NCBI GenBank assembly: GCA_003255065.1
Contig: QAOA01007318.1
Location: forward strand, 62,001-126,000
Direction: 5' to 3'
DNA: 64,000 bases
DNA from: Cercis canadensis
Taxonomy: Eukaryota > Streptophyta > Magnoliopsida > Fabales > Fabaceae
Numbering within the stretch: position 1 is the first letter of the stretch; the number at the start of each line of letters is the position of its first letter. Position numbers and translations under genes: made by a program. Under the pieces are notes generated by a model. It worked only from the letters and a program-made list of their open reading frames with translations. It made no database searches and was not told the origin of the DNA. Of this stretch, positions 63,901 through 64,000 are shown one piece after another.

Positions 63901-64000
63901 TCACTCTGTTTAATATAATTTTGTTTTTGAAGCTTAAAGTTAAATCTTCATTTCTGCGTTCTGGAGGCAGTCAGATTCATTAGAATTTTAGAATACATTT
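60977..64000 (+). CDS. DONSON-family protein (downstream neighbor of Son), 3' end beyond window
   Basis: Nine exons were traced: 60977-61087, 61179-61252, 61332-61461, 61586-61674, 61754-61907, 61991-62193, 63014-63186, 63286 (or 63289)-63384, 63714-63835. That is 385 codons in frame. It starts MAKVVAPSSLPSGAHRIGAG, then KRKTPSELRGEQLKRENPID. The conserved core is LEFLRKRQVAWEESFRNLYY and QFVVMFTGGD, CSCNAYISQSTRGLRSLLRE. I recognise this as the plant homologue of DONSON from memory. In animals DONSON helps load the replicative helicase and protect forks; the plant role is less known. After 63835 the only in-window continuation (acceptor near 63933) reaches a stop within 20 codons, so the next true exon is probably outside, or this is an alternative end. 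Confidence 0.8.
62327..62691. repeat. Two tandem duplications in DONSON intron 6
   Basis: A 43-bp unit beginning CCAAGTCAATTGG is repeated (62327-62369 and 62370-62412). A 129-bp unit containing TTAGGTTGTGTTCATTCCAT is repeated (about 62434-62562 and 62563-62691). Copies differ by a few bases and no N separates them, so these look like real tandem duplications. Confidence 0.8.

Overview
The window is nuclear DNA of a flowering plant, almost certainly a eudicot. The genes have many short exons with GT/AG introns, the intergenic DNA is very AT-rich, and there are TATA-box promoters, a plant-type tRNA-Cys and many small transposon relics. The species cannot be named from the sequence. Near-identical direct duplications meet at single-N junctions and differ by roughly 1-2.5%, which suggests a heterozygous (outcrossing, perhaps woody) plant whose two haplotypes were not merged in the assembly.

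Layout, left to right. 1-3.2 kb: intergenic, with one possible orphan exon. 3.2-6.5 kb (-): RHF2A-type RING-H2 E3 ubiquitin ligase. 6.9-13.3 kb: transposon-derived and AT-rich DNA. 13.3-13.9 kb (-): single-exon plant-specific Cys-rich protein. 14.7-20.7 kb: AT-rich repeats. 20.7-21.3 kb (-): small membrane-anchored plant protein of unknown function. 23.0 kb (-): tentative 37-codon ORF. 23.4 kb (+): tRNA-Cys(GCA). 24.2-27.9 kb (-): sucrose-6-phosphate phosphatase. 28.2-29.0 kb: hAT-like element with an 8-bp target duplication. 30.4-35.3 kb (+): carotenoid isomerase CRTISO, 13 exons. 36.1-42.9 kb (-): half-size ABC transporter of the ABCG22 type. 43-48 kb: intergenic, with an ACGT/G-box-rich island. 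48.5-53.5 kb (-): calcium-dependent protein kinase close to CPK1/CPK2. 56.0 kb (+): VQ-motif protein. 57.1-60.4 kb: a cluster of a Mutator-like element, a hAT MITE, SINE-like repeats and assembly duplications. 61.0 kb to the end (+): DONSON-family gene, cut by the window edge.

The genes do not form a pathway or cluster. They cover carbon metabolism (SPP), carotenoid and ABA precursor synthesis (CRTISO), stomatal/ABA physiology (ABCG22), calcium signalling (CPK), WRKY-partner defence regulation (VQ), ubiquitination (RHF2A) and DNA replication (DONSON). Exon joins were worked out by hand from splice sites and reading frame. All complete multi-exon models keep frame from ATG to stop.

I found no undescribed multi-gene system. 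The points most worth checking are the five duplications at single-N junctions, a Mutator-like insertion whose empty site is preserved nearby, a hAT MITE family with several copies, and regulatory-site clusters upstream of the VQ and ABCG22 genes.
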